12,660 nucleotides of DNA from Acetobacteraceae bacterium (GCA_014377905.1 JACMOQ010000328.1:1-12660); one strand, 5' to 3'; shown: positions 1-7,045, numbered from the stretch's first letter. The notes: generated from the letters alone by a model not told the origin. Program-made: numbers and translations.

Positions 1-190
1 GCAGTTCGTTGCGCCGGGCAATCCGAAAGGCAAGATCGAGTGCAACAAGTTCCGGCGGATCGCCGCCATCGAGTTCATCGAGCGGAAACACGCCGCGCAG
101 CCCGAAGCTTGCGCAAATCTGCTTGAATGCGGCACCGCGTGTGACCGGGTCGGGCAGGAAGACGTCAGGGCCGGCAAGATATACGCGCAT
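1..190 (-). CDS. Nucleoside 2-deoxyribosyltransferase (N-terminal part, runs off window)
   Basis: Only the first 63 codons are present; the gene leaves the window at its left edge. The protein opens MRVYLAGPDVFLPDP, and the Y-L-A-G-P-D-V-F stretch at residues 4-11 is the hallmark N-terminal strand and loop of the nucleoside 2-deoxyribosyltransferase family. That family moves deoxyribose between bases, or hydrolyses deoxynucleosides or related N-glycosides, in nucleotide salvage. The catalytic glutamate usually lies near residue 90-100, so it is outside the window and activity cannot be judged. The ATG at 190 is preceded by AGGGG at 5-base spacing, which supports the start. It lies 55 bases downstream of the PAS-receiver-Hpt gene on the same strand and may be cotranscribed with it. 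The family call is good; the exact substrate is unknown. Confidence 0.85.
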   Translation of the reverse strand, partial: MRVYLAGPDVFLPDPVTRGAAFKQICASFGLRGVFPLDELDGGDPPELVALDLAFRIARRNEL

Positions 191-203
191 GATCACCCCT
201 TCA

Positions 204-227
204 CTGTCCAGGCGGCGCTGTCCAGGC
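204..227. repeat. Direct repeat CTGTCCAGGC, two copies
   Basis: CTGTCCAGGC occurs at 204-213 and again at 218-227, separated by GGCG (14-base period). It lies in the short spacer upstream of the deoxyribosyltransferase start. It may be a slippage duplication or a pair of binding half-sites; the sequence does not decide. Confidence 0.7.
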
Positions 228-250
228 AATTATGAGCACCGGCAATTATG
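225..250. repeat. Direct repeat GGCAATTATG, two copies
   Basis: GGCAATTATG occurs at 225-234 and 241-250 with a 16-base period. Its first copy overlaps the last three bases of the neighbouring CTGTCCAGGC repeat, and its second copy contains the TAA stop (246-248) of the minus-strand signalling gene. On the minus strand the unit reads CATAATTGCC. Confidence 0.7.
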
Positions 251-1574
251 GCCCCACCATCGCCCGCAACGCCGAGGCGCTTCGGTCCAGATTGGCCGCC
301 ATGCCATCACCCGCCGCCACCGCCGCTGCCAGGTCGGTGCCACGGATGGCGAGCATCACGCCGCGCATCTGATGTTCAAATTCCACCAAACCGTAGCTGC
401 CGGCAATCCCGGCCAATGCGTGCGATTCGGCCATGGCATCAGTCATCAGGCCTGCCTGCAACGCCCCGTGCAACCGGCCCAGGCGTGCGCCCATTTCGCC
501 GAGCGCCTCGTCCACCAGTTCGATGAACAGCCCCTCAGGCAGGCCGCGCTGTAAATCGGCCAGACGTACGACATCAAGCAGTCTTGTATCTCGCGCCGGG
601 GCCGCGGGCTGGGATTTTCGGCCGAGCGGTTGCAGGCATTCGGCAAGCAGATCGGCGAGGGCTGCCGGCGGCACTGGCTTGGTCAGCATGCCCTGCATCC
701 CCGCCGCCCGGCAACTGATCCGGTCCTGATCCGACGCGGTCGCGGTCAGGGCCACAATCGGCACCGAAGCTGCGAGCCCCGGCGTTGCACGTATCGCCCG
801 TGCTGCCTCATAACCGGACATGCCCGGCATCATCAGGTCCATCAGCACCAGTTCATAAGGAACGCGGGCCACCATCTGCAGCGCCTCGGCGCCTGATGAG
901 GCCACATCGACGCGATGGCCATCGCGGCGGAGTGCCGTCGCGGTGACGATCTGGTTGACAATGATATCCTCGACCAGCAGCAAAACCATCCGGCGCCCGC
1001 GGCGGCGGTTCAGACCAAAGTCCTGCGTGTTGGGTTCGGCCAAAGCTGGGGTTGCCGCGATGCTGCTTACCGGCTTTGGCCGGGCGGCCAGGCGCGGGCT
1101 GAGCGGTATTAACAGAATGACGCTTCCGCCGTCGGCGAGGCCGGCCCGTCGCCATTCGACCTGACCGGCATCGGCCAGATGGCGTTCGGCGCGTCCCAGC
1201 AGATCGGAGAATGCGGCACCCACCCGCATGCGGTCGGCAGGAATATCAGCAAGCGCCGCGAAATCCGGGTTCCATGACACCAAAGCAGTGTCGGCATCGA
1301 ACACTGCCAACCCCGCCGGGATGGCGGCCAGCAACGCCTCCTGCAAGCTGACCTGCTGGTGCAGTAACGCCCGCGCGTCGCCGGTCTGGCGCAAGGCAAG
1401 TTCGAGAGCGGCGCGTTCGGCGGCAAAACGTTCCGCGTCATCAGCGCGCTGCCAGCGCAGTGCCACACTCGCAAGAATGAGGCCGCCAAGAATGATTGCA
1501 CCGATCAGCATTGCACCGATCAGCCCTGGGCCATCTTGCAGCGGTCCGGTCAGCAGCCATTCCCAATCCGCCAC
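246..1574 (-). CDS. Membrane-anchored PAS-receiver-Hpt signalling protein, no histidine kinase core
   Basis: A likely phosphorelay intermediate at the inner membrane. Residues are counted from a possible upstream TTG at 1625 (459 aa). I favour GTG at 1574 (residue 18), preceded by AGGGGGCAGGGG, giving 442 aa. Order: a membrane helix at about 34-57; a charged, probably coiled stretch to 95; a PAS-like domain at about 96-175 (AIPAGLAVFDADTALVSWNP); a linker; a receiver domain at 213-330 with acidic pair E219/D220, phospho-acceptor D263 in LVLMDLMMPGMSG, T294 and K316; and an Hpt-like C-terminus with H402 in SHALAGIAGSYG. The usual Hpt motif is HxLKG, and the lysine here is alanine. No DHp helix or HATPase N/G boxes are seen; only some 35 residues separate PAS from receiver. 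It therefore probably takes phosphate from a separate kinase. Domain calls are firm, the physiological role is unknown and the start codon is uncertain. Confidence 0.85.
   Translation of the reverse strand: MADWEWLLTGPLQDGPGLIGAMLIGAIILGGLILASVALRWQRADDAERFAAERAALELALRQTGDARALLHQQVSLQEALLAAIPAGLAVFDADTALVSWNPDFAALADIPADRMRVGAAFSDLLGRAERHLADAGQVEWRRAGLADGGSVILLIPLSPRLAARPKPVSSIAATPALAEPNTQDFGLNRRRGRRMVLLLVEDIIVNQIVTATALRRDGHRVDVASSGAEALQMVARVPYELVLMDLMMPGMSGYEAARAIRATPGLAASVPIVALTATASDQDRISCRAAGMQGMLTKPVPPAALADLLAECLQPLGRKSQPAAPARDTRLLDVVRLADLQRGLPEGLFIELVDEALGEMGARLGRLHGALQAGLMTDAMAESHALAGIAGSYGLVEFEHQMRGVMLAIRGTDLAAAVAAGDGMAANLDRSASALRAMVGP
1495..1524. repeat. Perfect 15-base tandem duplication inside a membrane helix
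   Basis: ATTGCACCGATCAGC is present twice, head to tail, at 1495-1509 and 1510-1524. On the minus strand it encodes LIGAM followed by LIGAI within the single membrane helix of the PAS-receiver-Hpt protein. Being a multiple of three, the duplication lengthens the helix by five residues and keeps the frame. Confidence 0.9.
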
Positions 1575-1766
1575 GCGGCCCCTGCCCCCTTTGCCTGCCC
1601 GAGGATAGCCGGCATGCGGGGACAAACGCCAGCATACCTCGCCGCAACCTTATCCCCCGCTCCAACCTTGCCCAGCCGTCGTCCATCTGCGATTGTTAAC
1701 ACTCCCCGGACGTGCAACATCCGGCCCCACCGATGCCGCAATTCGGCAAGCGCAATGAGGACAAGA

Positions 1767-2981
1767 ATGGCCAAGATCAAGGTGAAGACCCCGGTCGTCG
1801 AACTCGACGGGGATGAAATGACCCGTACTATCTGGGGCTTCATCAAGGACAAGCTGATTGTCCCATATCTCGACATCGACCTGAAATACTACGATCTCGG
1901 TATTGAATATCGCGACCAGACCGATGATCAGGTTACCATCGATGCGGCCCACGCAATCAAGAAATACGGTGTCGGGGTGAAATGCGCCACCATCACCCCC
2001 GATGAAGCCCGGGTCGAGGAATTCAAGCTTAAGAAGATGTGGCGCAGCCCGAACGGCACCATCCGCAACATCCTCGACGGGACGATTTTCCGCGAGCCTA
2101 TCATCTGCGCCAATGTGCCGCGCCTGGTGCCGCATTGGAACGAACCGATTGTCATCGGCCGCCATGCCTATGGCGACATTTACCGCGCCACCGAAGCCAA
2201 GATTCCCGGCCCCGGCAAGGTCACCATGACCTACGCCCCGGCCGATGGCAGCCCGGCGCAGGTGATGGACATCTTTGACTTCAAGGGCCCGGGCGTTGCC
2301 ATGGGGATGCACAACACCACCGAATCGATCACTGGCTTCGCGCGGGCGAGCTTTAATTACGGCCTGGCGCGCAACTATCCGGTTTATCTGTCAACCAAGA
2401 ACACCATCCTCAAAGCCTATGACGGGGTCTTCAAAGACGTGTTCGAGGATGTCTTCAACCGTGAATTCAAGGCGCGCTTTGATGCAGCCAAACTGACCTA
2501 CGAACATCGCCTGATTGATGACATGGTGGCGAGCGCGCTGAAATGGAACGGCGGTTATGTCTGGGCCTGCAAGAACTACGATGGCGATGTGCAGTCCGAC
2601 ATCGTGGCGCAGGGCTTCGGGTCATTGGGGCTGATGACCTCGGTGCTGCTGTCCCCCGACGGCAACACGGTGGAATCCGAAGCCGCCCACGGCACTGTCA
2701 CCCGGCATTACCGCGAACACCAGAAGGGCCGCACGACCAGCACCAACCCGATCGCCTCGATCTTCGCCTGGACCCGCGGCCTGATTTATCGCGGCCAGTT
2801 TGACGGCACCCCGGATGTGACGGCGTTTGCCGAAACCTTGGAAAAGGTTTGCGTGCAAACGGTGGAAGCTGGCGACATGACCAAGGACCTTGCTGCCCTC
2901 ATCGGCCGCGATGCCCCATGGCTTAACACCCAGGACTTCCTCGACAAGATCGACAGCAATCTGAAAAAGGCGATGGCGTAA
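1767..2981 (+). CDS. icd: NADP-dependent isocitrate dehydrogenase, eukaryote-like type II
   Basis: Oxidatively decarboxylates isocitrate to 2-oxoglutarate with NADP+ in the cytoplasmic TCA cycle. The 404-residue length fits the homodimeric type II enzyme. Known active-site residues of human IDH1 appear at matching or nearly matching positions: T77, S94, R100, R109, R132 (in IGRHAYGD), Y139, K211, D251, D274 and D278. R313/H314 in AAHGTVTRHYR mark NADP rather than NAD use, and STNPIASIFAWTRGL follows. The open frame extends upstream to 1536, but ATG at 1767 is chosen because GAGGA lies 5 bases before it and the protein then begins MAKIKVKTPVVELDGDEMTR, the family N-terminus. It is divergent from the signalling gene, so its promoter should lie within 1575-1766; I see no convincing -35/-10 pair there. 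A strong hairpin follows the stop. The gene appears intact. Confidence 0.98.
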   Translation: MAKIKVKTPVVELDGDEMTRTIWGFIKDKLIVPYLDIDLKYYDLGIEYRDQTDDQVTIDAAHAIKKYGVGVKCATITPDEARVEEFKLKKMWRSPNGTIRNILDGTIFREPIICANVPRLVPHWNEPIVIGRHAYGDIYRATEAKIPGPGKVTMTYAPADGSPAQVMDIFDFKGPGVAMGMHNTTESITGFARASFNYGLARNYPVYLSTKNTILKAYDGVFKDVFEDVFNREFKARFDAAKLTYEHRLIDDMVASALKWNGGYVWACKNYDGDVQSDIVAQGFGSLGLMTSVLLSPDGNTVESEAAHGTVTRHYREHQKGRTTSTNPIASIFAWTRGLIYRGQFDGTPDVTAFAETLEKVCVQTVEAGDMTKDLAALIGRDAPWLNTQDFLDKIDSNLKKAMA

Positions 2982-3016
2982 AGCGTTCCGACATTTTGGC
3001 CTAAAAAATAAAGCAG

Positions 3017-3044
3017 GCGCCGGTGGGAATAGTCCCGCCGGCGC
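3017..3044 (+). terminator. Hairpin after icd, probable terminator
   Basis: Twelve-base arms GCGCCGGTGGGA and TCCCGCCGGCGC (one G-T pair) close a 4-base ATAG loop, 35 bases after the icd stop. On the plus strand the following bases (TTGCGTT) are only mildly T-rich. On the minus strand the stem is followed by a T-rich run, because TAAAAAATAAA precedes it at 3002-3012. It is well formed as a hairpin; its efficiency as an intrinsic terminator on the plus strand is uncertain. Confidence 0.7.
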
Positions 3045-3099
3045 TTGCGTTACATCTGGGAAACCCCATGTGCAGGGTCCAAACTGGGGAGCATCTGCA

Positions 3100-3960
3100 A
3101 TGAACGATATGCATGGCCTGACCGGACTGACCAATTTCCGTCTAGCGCGACGTGGTTTCGCGATGACCGGGCTGATTTCCGGCCTGACGCTCGCAACCAC
3201 CCGGGTCGAAGCCCAGGCGATCAAGACCGATTTGGCCGGGATCGAGGCCGGTGAATTTCAACTCGCGGTGCCCGGCGGCAGCCTGCCCGGCTATTTCGCC
3301 CGTCCGGTCGGCGCCGGTCCCTTTCCGATTGTGCTGGTCAACGAAGAAATCTTCGGCGTCCACGAATACATCAAGGACACCTGCCGCCGCTTCGCCAAGG
3401 CCGGCTACCTTGCCGTCGCGGTTGAGGTTTACGCCCGCCTGATCGATTTCACCAAGGTCTCCGACGTTCCCACCATCATTCGCGAGGCGGTCAGTAAGGC
3501 GCCAGACGCAACGTTGATGGCCGACCTCGATGCCGCAGCTGCCTGGGCCGCCGCCAACAAGGGCGACGCCAACCGTCTCGCCACCACCGGCTTTTGCCGT
3601 GGCGGGCGCGCCACCTGGCTCTATGCCGCGCACAACCCGAAGCTGAAAGCTGCCGTCGCCTATTACGGCCCGGTAGTTGGCCAGACCAGCGACATCCAAC
3701 CCAAGACCGCGACCGACATTGCCGGCGACCTTAAGGCACCGCTGCTCGCGCTTTATGGCGCCAAAGATACCGGGATTAAGGTTGAGGACGTTCAGGCGGC
3801 AATCGCCAAGGCGAAGGCCGCCGGCAAAACGGTTGAGCTCGTCGTCTATCCCGAGGCCGGACATGGCTTCCATGCCGATTACCGCCCGAGCTACAACGCC
3901 GATGCCGCGGCCGATGGATTCAAGCGCACGATTGCCTGGTTCAAAGCGCACGGGGCCTGA
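3100..3960 (+). CDS. Tat-exported dienelactone hydrolase family protein
   Basis: An alpha/beta-hydrolase of the carboxymethylenebutenolidase type, which opens lactone or ester rings; the true substrate is unknown. Family landmarks are all visible: NEEIFGV at 81-87 with E83, YAR ending at R113, the nucleophile C166 in GFCRGG, D223 in YGAKD and H255 in AGHGF, so the Cys-Asp-His triad is complete. The N-terminus carries RLARRGFAMTG with R17-R18 before a hydrophobic stretch (19-33) and a possible AQA cleavage site at 38-40, a classic twin-arginine signal. The mature enzyme should therefore act in the periplasm. ATG at 3100 (286 aa) is preferred over GTG at 3070 because GGGGAG lies 8-9 bases upstream. 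It follows icd across a terminator-like hairpin, so separate transcription is likely. Its stop codon abuts the convergent GNAT gene. Confidence 0.92.
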   Translation: MNDMHGLTGLTNFRLARRGFAMTGLISGLTLATTRVEAQAIKTDLAGIEAGEFQLAVPGGSLPGYFARPVGAGPFPIVLVNEEIFGVHEYIKDTCRRFAKAGYLAVAVEVYARLIDFTKVSDVPTIIREAVSKAPDATLMADLDAAAAWAAANKGDANRLATTGFCRGGRATWLYAAHNPKLKAAVAYYGPVVGQTSDIQPKTATDIAGDLKAPLLALYGAKDTGIKVEDVQAAIAKAKAAGKTVELVVYPEAGHGFHADYRPSYNADAAADGFKRTIAWFKAHGA

Positions 3961-4566
3961 TCACGCATCGGCGAGCAAGGCCATCTCCGCCCGCACGACG
4001 GTGCTGTCGTGCGGGTCGCGTTTGAGGCGCCCGCCAAGCTTGCGGGCAAAGGCGATCATTGGGCCATTATCCGCCAGGATCAAAGCATGGGCGTGGGTCA
4101 GGCCCTGGGCGCGGCCCCAGTCGAGCACCCGGCCCATCAGGTGGTTGGCCAGGCCGTGGCCCTTCATGTCCGGACGGATGGCAACGGCATATTCGCCGGC
4201 GGTCACATCCGGGTCACGCACCAGCCGGGCGACGCCGAGGATGTCGCCGTTCGCCCGTTCTGCGATGAAGGCCATTTCCGCCAAATAGTCGATATGAGTG
4301 AGCCGGAACAGCAGCTTGGGCGGCAATTGTTTAAGCGCGGAGAAGAACCGGAAACGGATATCCTCGGGTGTCAGACGGGAGAAGAAATCGGCCACCGCTG
4401 CTTCATCACTGGGGCGGATCGGACGGATTATGAGCGCCTCTCCGGCGAGAACGAACGCGCCTTCCAGCGCAATCGGGTAAACCCCCGGGCTTTGGGCAGG
4501 CAAGGTTCGGGTCGGGCGGTCCGGCAGCGGGACGGGCATTAATGTGGCCATGGTGCGCTGCAACAT
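3961..4566 (-). CDS. Stand-alone GNAT acetyltransferase resembling the Pat/PatZ C-terminal domain
   Basis: A 201-residue N-acetyltransferase. After a proline-rich N-terminus (about 1-28), the stretch YPIALEG...LIIRPIRPSDEAAV (30-58), LTPEDIRFRFF (65-75) and LTHIDYLAEMAFIAE (89-103) follows the pattern of the GNAT domain at the end of protein lysine acetyltransferases Pat/PatZ, which acetylate acyl-CoA synthetases. The acetyl-CoA loop is at 131-141 (RPDMKGHGLA), with the helix end GLTHAHALILADNGPM and a C-terminal VVRAEMALL strand. The large NDP-forming acyl-CoA-synthetase-like part of Pat is absent and not encoded next door. The first ATG (4566) has no clear ribosome-binding site; ATGs at 4551 and 4539 are alternatives. 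The stop abuts the stop of the convergent hydrolase. GNAT membership is secure; the substrate (protein lysine or a small amine) is inference. Confidence 0.88.
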   Translation of the reverse strand: MLQRTMATLMPVPLPDRPTRTLPAQSPGVYPIALEGAFVLAGEALIIRPIRPSDEAAVADFFSRLTPEDIRFRFFSALKQLPPKLLFRLTHIDYLAEMAFIAERANGDILGVARLVRDPDVTAGEYAVAIRPDMKGHGLANHLMGRVLDWGRAQGLTHAHALILADNGPMIAFARKLGGRLKRDPHDSTVVRAEMALLADA

Positions 4567-4607
4567 AAGCGCGCCGAGGTAACATTACACCCCCCGCCTT
4601 GCCGGCT

Positions 4608-4625
4608 GGCGCAGAAGGCGCAGAA
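4608..4625. repeat. Tandem 9-base repeat GGCGCAGAA in a divergent promoter region
   Basis: GGCGCAGAA stands twice head to tail at 4608-4616 and 4617-4625, in the 88-base spacer between the divergent GNAT and esterase genes and 29 bases before the esterase start. It may be a chance duplication or a binding site. Confidence 0.55.
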
Positions 4626-4654
4626 TGCCGCCATCAAAATGGAGGGTGGTTGAA

Positions 4655-5629
4655 ATGGCCGATTTGTCGCGGATTGATCCCGAAATGCAGGCAGCCCGGC
4701 TGCAGGTCGAGGCGGAGGCCGCCAAGTTCCCGCCCGTGGTACCAAAAATGCCAATCGACCCGCAAAGGGTGGTCAATGACCATTTGTCGGGGCTGTTTGG
4801 CGCCGGCGGGCCGGTGATGGCGCACTCGCAGGATCGCTTTGTATCTGCCAATGGCCGCCGGGTAATGTGCCGGCTGCATAAGCCGGTTGCGGGCCACAAC
4901 ATGCCGGTGCTGGTGTGGCTGCATGGCGGCGGCTGGGTGTGGGCATCAATCGACACCCATGACCGGCTGGTGCGTGAACTTGCGCATGCGGGCGGGGTGG
5001 CAACAATCAGTGTCGATTATTCGCTGTCACCCGAAGCACGCTTCCCGCAGGCCGTAGTGGAATGCGCCGAGGTAATCCGCAAAATCGCCGCCGACGCGGC
5101 AACCTGGGGAATCGACCCGGCCCGGATTATCATCGGCGGCGACAGCGCGGGCGGCAATCTGGCGCTCGCCACCGCGATAATGCTGCGCGATGATTTCCCA
5201 GGAAGCGGGGGCGGGCCGAAGCTCGCTGGGATACTTGCCGCCTACCCTGTCACTGACACTGATTTTGACAGCCCGACCTATCGCGAATTTGCCGATGGTT
5301 ATGGGCTGACCAGGGCTGCGATGATGACGTATTGGGATTTATATCTCCGCGACCCGATCGATCGGCTCAATCCGCTGGCCGCCCCGATGCGCGACAGCCT
5401 GAAAGGCCTGCCACCGACGATGGTGCTGCTGGCGGAAATTGACGTGCTGCGGTCGGAAGGCGAAAGGCTCGCGGCGAAAATGGTGGTGGCAGGGGTGAAG
5501 GTGACGCTCGAATCCTTCGCGGGGATGGTGCACGGGTTTCTGCGGTTTTCCGAGGTGGTCGGGAAAAGCCGGGTGGCGATTGCCGAGGCTGGGAAGTGGT
5601 TGCGGAAGGCTGCTGTTTCGGCGGGGTAG
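4655..5629 (+). CDS. Alpha/beta-hydrolase, hormone-sensitive-lipase-type esterase
   Basis: A 324-residue carboxylic ester hydrolase of the HSL (bacterial family IV, lipase/esterase) group, predicted cytoplasmic because there is no signal peptide. The oxyanion-hole motif HGGGW is at 90-94, the nucleophile S164 sits in GDSAGGN (162-168), the acid is D263 in LLAEIDVLRSEGE and the base is H293 in GMVHGF. DYSLSPEARFP (121-131) is also typical of the family. All catalytic residues are present, so it should be active on short acyl esters; the natural substrate is not readable. ATG at 4655 is chosen over the in-frame ATG at 4625 because GGAGG precedes it by 9 bases. It is divergent from the GNAT gene and convergent with the aminotransferase. 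Confidence 0.93.
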   Translation: MADLSRIDPEMQAARLQVEAEAAKFPPVVPKMPIDPQRVVNDHLSGLFGAGGPVMAHSQDRFVSANGRRVMCRLHKPVAGHNMPVLVWLHGGGWVWASIDTHDRLVRELAHAGGVATISVDYSLSPEARFPQAVVECAEVIRKIAADAATWGIDPARIIIGGDSAGGNLALATAIMLRDDFPGSGGGPKLAGILAAYPVTDTDFDSPTYREFADGYGLTRAAMMTYWDLYLRDPIDRLNPLAAPMRDSLKGLPPTMVLLAEIDVLRSEGERLAAKMVVAGVKVTLESFAGMVHGFLRFSEVVGKSRVAIAEAGKWLRKAAVSAG

Positions 5630-5645
5630 AAACGGCAGGCAAGAT

Positions 5646-5669
5646 GTTCTTTTTGTGAACAAAAAGAAC
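5646..5669. repeat. Perfect 24-base palindrome between convergent genes
   Basis: GTTCTTTTTGT and its exact complement ACAAAAAGAAC flank a 2-base centre (GA), 16 bases after the esterase stop. A further A-rich run (5671-5676) follows. The location between convergent genes suits a two-way transcription end or a dispersed intergenic repeat unit. The stem is AT-rich, so it is not a classical GC-rich terminator. A protein-binding site is also possible. Confidence 0.75.
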
Positions 5670-5694
5670 CAAAAAACCTTTCTGGCACTTTGTT

Positions 5695-5734
5695 GCCTTC
5701 GGCTTGGCTCCCCCCGCAGAGTTATGCCGAAGGC
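5695..5734. repeat. Inverted repeat GCCTTCGGC / GCCGAAGGC
   Basis: Nine-base arms at 5695-5703 and 5726-5734 enclose 22 bases. The outer bases TT (5693-5694) and GGCAA (5735-5739) allow further pairing with a bulge. Together with the palindrome at 5646-5669 it fills the 140-base spacer between the esterase and the aminotransferase, which holds no gene. It is most simply a terminator for the aminotransferase transcript or part of an intergenic repeat element. Confidence 0.55.
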
Positions 5735-5769
5735 GGCAAATTTTTGCGAAACCAGAGTTCGGGCTGCGA

Positions 5770-6996
5770 TCAGTTCTTTACGTTGGAACTATGCACCGGC
5801 ACCCCGGTTTCGGCGTGGCAGATTTTGGCCAGCAGCGCCACGCCATCGATGATTTCCTGTTTGCTCGCGAGCCCAAAGCACAGGCGGAAATAGGATTTCG
5901 CCGCCTCGCCATCGACGGCCCAATCCGGGCCGGGGTTGAACACCAAGTCCTGCTTGGCCGAGGGCGCGATAAGAGTGCGGACATCAACGCTGTCGGGCAG
6001 CTTCATCCACATGAAAATGCCGCCCTGGGGCTTGAACAATTGCAACGACGTGCCGAATTCGCGCTCGCACGCCTCAATCATGGTAGCGAGCTTGTCGGCA
6101 AGAACGCCCGACAGGTGCGCTGCATGGGCATCGAAATGCTGCGAGAAATATTCGGCAATGATCATCTGATCGAGCGCGCCGGTGCCGCCATCGGTTTTCA
6201 TCGCGATCATCCGCGACAGCACCGACCAATCCGCGACCGCATAGCCAACCCGCAAGGCCGGGGCGAGGGATTTAGAGAACGAACCGATATGGACAACCTG
6301 GCTCGGGTCGAGCGCATAAAGCGACGGCGGCGCACTGCCGGACCAAATCAGATCGGCGTAACATTCATCCTCGAAGATCACGATGCCGTATTGGCGGGCA
6401 AGTTCGAGCAGACCGTGGCGACGATCGAGCGGCAGGATCGATCCGGTCGGGTTCTGAATGGTCGGGATGGTGTAGATCATTTTGGGCACGGTGCCGGCGG
6501 CCTTTAAGGCTGCAAGCTGGGCGGCAAGGGCATCGATCCTGATCCCATCTTCATCGACCGCCATCGGCAGCACCGTCGCGCCGAGCTTGCGGAAGCGGTT
6601 GATGGCGCCCTGGTAGCAATATTCCTCAAGCAAAACGGTCTCCCCCGGCTCCACCAGCAGGGCGCTGATCATGTCGATGCCCTGGCCAGAACCGGTGGTG
6701 ATCAACACGCCGTCCCGGTCGGTCTTAATGCCGCGATGGCGGGCAAGCTTGTCGGCGACGAAATCGCGCAAGCCACGATAGCCTTGCGGGCCGGTGCCAA
6801 GATTATAAAGTGCTAGGGACGCACCTTCGCGACGGATGACGGCGGCGGCTGCCTCGGCGAGCGCTTCGGTGGGAATTTCGTGCGGGTCGTTGTGGCCGCC
6901 GATGAAATTATACATCGGCAGGCCGGTGAAGCGAGGCGCCGCGGCGGGGGCAGATTTGGTGAAATTATTGGCATAGGCGAAAGCTGCGACGTCCAT
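5770..6996 (-). CDS. PLP-dependent aminotransferase, class I/II (2-aminoadipate / MocR-like type)
   Basis: A 408-residue fold-type I aminotransferase that passes an amino group between an amino acid and a 2-oxo acid through pyridoxal phosphate. Visible landmarks are YNLGTGPQGYRGLRDFVA (64-81), the PLP-contact region TTGSGQGIDM (100-109), N182 in PTIQNPTG, D210 and Y213 in FEDECYADL, the Schiff-base lysine K242 in SFSKSLAPALRVGY with R249, and R371 in SYFRLCFG as the substrate carboxylate clamp. The pattern matches the group holding 2-aminoadipate aminotransferase (LysN) and the catalytic half of MocR regulators, but no N-terminal DNA-binding domain is present. ATG at 6996 is preferred to upstream in-frame starts because GGGAGG precedes it by 5 bases. 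It is divergent from the SnoaL-like gene. Family certain, substrate unknown. Confidence 0.93.
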   Translation of the reverse strand: MDVAAFAYANNFTKSAPAAAPRFTGLPMYNFIGGHNDPHEIPTEALAEAAAAVIRREGASLALYNLGTGPQGYRGLRDFVADKLARHRGIKTDRDGVLITTGSGQGIDMISALLVEPGETVLLEEYCYQGAINRFRKLGATVLPMAVDEDGIRIDALAAQLAALKAAGTVPKMIYTIPTIQNPTGSILPLDRRHGLLELARQYGIVIFEDECYADLIWSGSAPPSLYALDPSQVVHIGSFSKSLAPALRVGYAVADWSVLSRMIAMKTDGGTGALDQMIIAEYFSQHFDAHAAHLSGVLADKLATMIEACEREFGTSLQLFKPQGGIFMWMKLPDSVDVRTLIAPSAKQDLVFNPGPDWAVDGEAAKSYFRLCFGLASKQEIIDGVALLAKICHAETGVPVHSSNVKN

Positions 6997-7045
6997 TGGG
7001 GCCTCCCTGCAAGAATTTTGTCCAGAGTAGCGCGCTATCGGCATT

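Noticed and set aside
1536..1766. N-terminal extension of isocitrate dehydrogenase by 77 residues
   Set aside because: The extension has no family similarity, is low complexity, and overlaps the signalling gene; ATG at 1767 has a good ribosome-binding site.
1680..1766. CtrA-type or sigma-70 promoter upstream of icd (GTTAAC near 1696)
   Set aside because: Only one TTAA half-site is seen and no -35/-10 pair with proper spacing is convincing.
1650..2312. Minus-strand open frame (220 codons) opposite icd
   Set aside because: It is antisense to highly conserved IDH codons and shows no domain; it is a frame left open by codon bias.
3053..3072. Imperfect inverted repeat ACATCTGGG-AAA-CCCCATGT before the dienelactone hydrolase
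   Set aside because: The arms pair only with an internal mismatch; too weak to call an operator or hairpin.
3142..3951. Long minus-strand open frame (269 codons) opposite the dienelactone hydrolase
   Set aside because: It mirrors nearly the full hydrolase gene; the peptide is Gly/Arg-rich, with no recognisable motif, as expected for the antisense of a GC-rich gene.
5646..5669. LexA box in the GTTC-containing palindrome
   Set aside because: The alphaproteobacterial LexA site is a direct repeat GTTC-N7-GTTC; here the second half is GAAC and the site lies behind, not before, a gene.
5704..6507. Plus-strand open frame (267 codons) opposite the aminotransferase
   Set aside because: The minus-strand aminotransferase has a full set of catalytic residues; this frame has none and is a shadow.
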